From Deltaproteobacteria bacterium (lineage in GTDB: Bacteria; Desulfobacterota; G020345765): a stretch of DNA of 8,112 nucleotides. Position 1 is the first letter of the stretch, and each line of letters begins with the position of its first letter. Below the pieces are notes generated by a model that saw nothing but the letters and a program-made list of their open reading frames with translations, was not told the DNA's origin and searched no databases. Of the stretch, positions 5,194 to 8,112 are shown one piece after another. The stretch lies in contig JAUWWP010000094.1 of the NCBI GenBank assembly GCA_030616835.1, forward strand, positions 1-8,112, written 5' to 3'. A program made the translations under genes and the position numbers.

Positions 5194-6081
5194 ATGCAGA
5201 TAAAGATTAAGTCAATCCAATCGGCTCTAATTGCCGCCATAATTTTATTTCTTCTCCCGGGGAAGAGCGTGGCTTCTAATCCGGAAGACCTGAAAAGCGA
5301 GAAAGAGAGCCAAATTGAGGATCTTATTCGGGAAGAAGAGCAAAAGGAGAAACAACTTAAGGAGTTGGAAAAAAGACTGGGCGATCCTGATAAGACGGTT
5401 CGCTTAAAGGCAATTGAGGAGCTTTCCCAGACTGACGGTGAAAAGGTCAAGGATCTCTGGCAGATAGTTCTTAACGACCAGGACAAGGAGGTCAAAAAGA
5501 AGGCCTGGAAGCAATATGATAAGCTGCGAGCAGACTTGGAGAGAAAGGCCCTGCATCAGGTCATACTAATCCATATTCCCGGAGAGGTTGCCAAGGATGT
5601 CTTTGCAAGGGTGAAGCTTGATTTCACTTCGTGGGAGATCAGGGATTCCTTTGTTATCGGACAAGGATCCGCCTATGCCATTAGGATGCTTAAGAAGCTT
5701 GGGTATGATGTTGATATATTGTATAGCTCCATAAGTGAATGGCAGGAGGCCCGAAAAAGCTACGAAATCTCGCAGAGAGAAGGAAAACCTTCTGAATTAA
5801 AGCCTCCCCCGGAGGGCCCTCCAGAACCAGAGTATCTTTACCGAATCTTGATATTCGATCTTACCAGGACCAAAGAGCCTGCTGAGGGATATACCCAGTG
5901 GTTGGATCGAGAGAGTATAAGGATGAAAAACGATCAATATTTAGCCCTGGAAGCTCTCCACCCGAAGGACAGTTTTTCTGAGCTTATTGAGGATTTCAAG
6001 CAGCGGGGATTCTACATCGTGGAGATATTTGATGGCACGGAGGACTTTCAGAGGAATCGGGAAAGGTATTTTCCGGAATAA
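5194..6081 (+). CDS. Exported coiled-coil/HEAT-like protein of unknown function
   Basis: This 295-residue protein has a strong start: AAGGAG (5181-5186) 7 bases before ATG. Residues 1-27 form a signal peptide (LIAAIILFLL, cleavage near SVA-SN). Residues 31-62 are a highly charged coiled coil. Residues 62-112 contain two HEAT-like helical hairpins (LGDPDKTVRLKAIEEL and LNDQDKEVKKKAWKQY). From 121 on is an alpha/beta region I do not recognise. Its segment at about 139-190 (ARVKLDF...MLKKLGYDVDIL...SEW) loosely resembles the activation domain that precedes M14 carboxypeptidases. A Pro-rich linker (201-213) leads to a second alpha/beta part (214-295). It lies 48 bases after the M23 gene and 23 bases before the M14 gene, so it is very likely co-expressed with them. 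A role as chaperone, inhibitor or propeptide-like partner of the neighbouring peptidases is conceivable, but only from position. Confidence 0.9.
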   Translation: MQIKIKSIQSALIAAIILFLLPGKSVASNPEDLKSEKESQIEDLIREEEQKEKQLKELEKRLGDPDKTVRLKAIEELSQTDGEKVKDLWQIVLNDQDKEVKKKAWKQYDKLRADLERKALHQVILIHIPGEVAKDVFARVKLDFTSWEIRDSFVIGQGSAYAIRMLKKLGYDVDILYSSISEWQEARKSYEISQREGKPSELKPPPEGPPEPEYLYRILIFDLTRTKEPAEGYTQWLDRESIRMKNDQYLALEALHPKDSFSELIEDFKQRGFYIVEIFDGTEDFQRNRERYFPE

Positions 6082-6104
6082 ATAATGCTATCTCATGAAA
6101 TTAG

Positions 6105-8112
6105 ATGAAAGCAATTAAAACATTCATCATAACAATTTCTATCTTTTTTCTAACTACCAGTCCTGCCTTGGCCTGGGTCGAGGGTGCCTACCATTCTTAT
6201 ACTGAAACCCGAGATGAACTCGACAATCTTGAGGCTACCTACCCGGATCTCGCCCAGGGCTCCTCCTTGGGATTGACCTTTGAGGGCCGGGAGGTATGGG
6301 TGCTCAAGATCAGCAAGGATGTCTCGGTAGATACCGATCTAAAGCCCGATATCCTGGTCAGCGGCTGTCATCATGCCCGGGAATGGATCACGGTGGAGGT
6401 TCCTCTCTACATTGCCAATCATCTTCTTTCTCAATACTCCACTGATGATGAGATCAAATTTCTGGTGGACAAGGCCGAGATCTGGGTGGTTCCGATCGTA
6501 AGCCCTGATGGGCTCTACTACAGTCAGGATGTAGCCGGTGATACTCACCGGATGTGGAGGAAGAACCGGCGGAAACATATTATCGACAGCACTGAGTATA
6601 TTGGCATCGATCTTAATCGAAACTATGATTTTAAGTGGAGACTTCCCGGGGACGATCCTTATCCTAATACCGGTGATGATATCGGGGCGAGTGATAACCC
6701 CTTATCCGATACTTATCGAGGGCCCTCTACCGCATCAGAAAGCGAGGTGCAGGCAATCCAGAATCTTCTTGTTCATCCGGATTACAACTTTGAAATGATT
6801 ATTGACTATCACAGCTACGGCCAATGGCTGCTTTATTCCTGGGCATATACCTCTGTTCCGACTCCGGACAACTCCACCTTTATTGCCTTAAGTACGGAAA
6901 TGGCCCAAAGGATAAAGGCTGTGCATAATAAGACCTACACTCCCATGCAGGCTTATGAATTATATGATCAACCAATCACTGGCATCACTATTGGTTACAC
7001 TTATGGCGCCCGGAGTATGATCGGGTTTACCACCGAGTTAAGGCCTGCCGGATACCCCTATTTTAAGCTTCCCGAGGATCAGATAGAGCCAACTAACGAG
7101 GAGAACCTTCCGGCTGCCCTGTATTTGATTGACTGGACCTTAGGCCCGGCCTTCCTCAAGCGCATTGAAGTAACCCAGGATCAGAATGGGGATGGGACCT
7201 TCGATGATCTTATCTATCAAGCAGAATGGGAAGATCTTACGGAAGGTGAAACTACCAGAACCCTGGCAGTAACAGAGCAAAATCGGGCAATGTCCGGGGA
7301 GACCAGATTCAGACTTATCTTTTCCGAGCCGATGAGAATAGAAGATGGGGGCAGCCCCTTAGAGCCGGTGGTTACCATGGGAAAGACTTCCCCCTATAAC
7401 ACCCATTCAATATCCTCCTCTACCTCGTTTGGCGGCTGGGCCAAGACAGATTATCAGAATGATACCTGGGAAGGATGGGTGATCCTCCCGGAGGAGGGAA
7501 GTATCGATGGCACCTATACAATTAGCGTAACTGCTCAGGATCTAATCGAAAATGAATTAGACGGTAACCCCGTAACCCTAACTTTTTATGAAGTAGGGGC
7601 TGATCACTGGAGCAACTACGAGGATGAGACCGGGGCGGACAGCCACCTGGGTGGTAAAGACCAGATACATACCAACATAATAATCTATTTTGATTATGAT
7701 AATGACGGCATGTCCGATGCCTGGGAGACAAGGAATGGACTTGACCCGAATACTGACGATGCCTCGGAAGACCCGGATAATGACGGGAGAGATAACCTTA
7801 CCGAATACTTAGAGGGAACCAATCCCCAGGTCTGGGATAACCCGATTATGGGTGCCTGCGTTAACAGCTCGACCTTTATCGTCTGGGGCTCAGCCGGTGA
7901 CTCCCATGGGATAGTCCAGGTGCAGGTAAGCTTAGATGAAGGGAGCCCAATTATTGCCGATGGAACTACCAATTGGTCAGTAACCCTGAATGGAGTCACC
8001 GATGGCCCTCATACCCTGACTGTCACGGCAATTGACGGCTGCGGCGGGGGAAATACCGGAGTCACCAGTCCGACCGGATTCCAGGTAGACACCCAGCCTC
8101 CTGCTGTTTCCA
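6105..8112 (+). CDS. Secreted M14 zinc carboxypeptidase with Ig-like and TSP3 modules (3' end outside window)
   Basis: At least 669 residues are visible. The start at ATG 6105 is forced by an in-frame TAG just before it (6102-6104); the ribosome binding site is weak. Residues 1-23 are a signal peptide (TTSPALA-W). The catalytic domain (about 26-347) has a complete M14 set: zinc ligands His90 and Glu93 in HHAREW, and His236 in IDYHSYG; substrate-binding Asn171-Arg172 in DLNRNY; a Tyr in YTYGA (298-301); and the general base Glu311 in FTTELRP. It should remove C-terminal residues from peptides outside the cytoplasm. Next come a QDQNGDG turn (358-364), an SbsA-like Ig domain (about 398-490, FRLIFSEPM), a calcium-binding TSP3-type segment (about 530-575, DYDNDGMSDAWE and DPDNDGRDNLTEY) and the start of another Ig-like domain (from about 583, reaching VDTQPPAVS). 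Further modules presumably lie beyond base 8112. It follows the HEAT-like gene by 23 bases. Confidence 0.95.
   Translation, partial: MKAIKTFIITISIFFLTTSPALAWVEGAYHSYTETRDELDNLEATYPDLAQGSSLGLTFEGREVWVLKISKDVSVDTDLKPDILVSGCHHAREWITVEVPLYIANHLLSQYSTDDEIKFLVDKAEIWVVPIVSPDGLYYSQDVAGDTHRMWRKNRRKHIIDSTEYIGIDLNRNYDFKWRLPGDDPYPNTGDDIGASDNPLSDTYRGPSTASESEVQAIQNLLVHPDYNFEMIIDYHSYGQWLLYSWAYTSVPTPDNSTFIALSTEMAQRIKAVHNKTYTPMQAYELYDQPITGITIGYTYGARSMIGFTTELRPAGYPYFKLPEDQIEPTNEENLPAALYLIDWTLGPAFLKRIEVTQDQNGDGTFDDLIYQAEWEDLTEGETTRTLAVTEQNRAMSGETRFRLIFSEPMRIEDGGSPLEPVVTMGKTSPYNTHSISSSTSFGGWAKTDYQNDTWEGWVILPEEGSIDGTYTISVTAQDLIENELDGNPVTLTFYEVGADHWSNYEDETGADSHLGGKDQIHTNIIIYFDYDNDGMSDAWETRNGLDPNTDDASEDPDNDGRDNLTEYLEGTNPQVWDNPIMGACVNSSTFIVWGSAGDSHGIVQVQVSLDEGSPIIADGTTNWSVTLNGVTDGPHTLTVTAIDGCGGGNTGVTSPTGFQVDTQPPAVS

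Noticed and set aside
6538..6798. 86-codon plus-strand open frame in another phase
   Set aside because: It lies within the M14 catalytic domain, between the zinc ligands, in a different frame and without a ribosome binding site.

Overview
The window looks like part of a Gram-negative-type bacterial chromosome, probably from a poorly characterised lineage such as those known mainly from metagenomes. This rests on exported proteins and a possible lipoprotein, calcium-binding thrombospondin-3 and MopE-like motifs, tandem Lcl_C/DUF1566 domains, and palindromic intergenic repeats. I cannot name the taxon. The first gene fragment is clearly more GC-rich than the AT-rich intergenic DNA that follows it.

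Layout. (1) 1-327: the C-terminal end of a 3-hydroxyacyl-CoA dehydrogenase, followed by a strong hairpin. (2) 444-1061: a plausible sigma70-type promoter, a possible 27-residue ORF, and a 149-residue exported, coiled-coil, single-span membrane protein with an 11-residue tandem repeat. (3) 1062-1847: a 786-base region without a confident large gene but rich in structure. It holds a minus-strand promoter overlapped by a perfect 18-base palindrome and leading to a 21-codon ORF, a 224-base MITE-like element built from nested inverted repeats, a perfect Shine-Dalgarno plus ATG on the minus strand that the element cuts short after 7 codons, and a plus-strand promoter for the next gene. (4) 1848-3362: a 504-residue surface protein with TSP3 and MopE-like motifs and two Lcl_C (C-type-lectin-like) domains, closed by a rho-independent terminator. 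(5) 3463-8112: a tight plus-strand cluster of three exported proteins: an Ig-like/M23 metallopeptidase lipoprotein, an uncharacterised HEAT/coiled-coil protein, and an M14 zinc carboxypeptidase with Ig-like and TSP3 modules that runs off the window.

How the genes may work together. From 612 onward every confident gene encodes an envelope or secreted protein. The last three have 48- and 23-base gaps, so they are probably co-transcribed. They pair an endopeptidase fold (M23) with a carboxypeptidase fold (M14), both with adhesive beta modules, which suggests extracellular peptide or cell-wall breakdown. The 504-residue protein is the most interesting object. The end of its first Lcl_C domain has a run of NNC codons exactly where DUF1566 proteins diversified by retroelements carry mutated AAC codons. 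No reverse transcriptase or template repeat is in the window, so this is only a lead.
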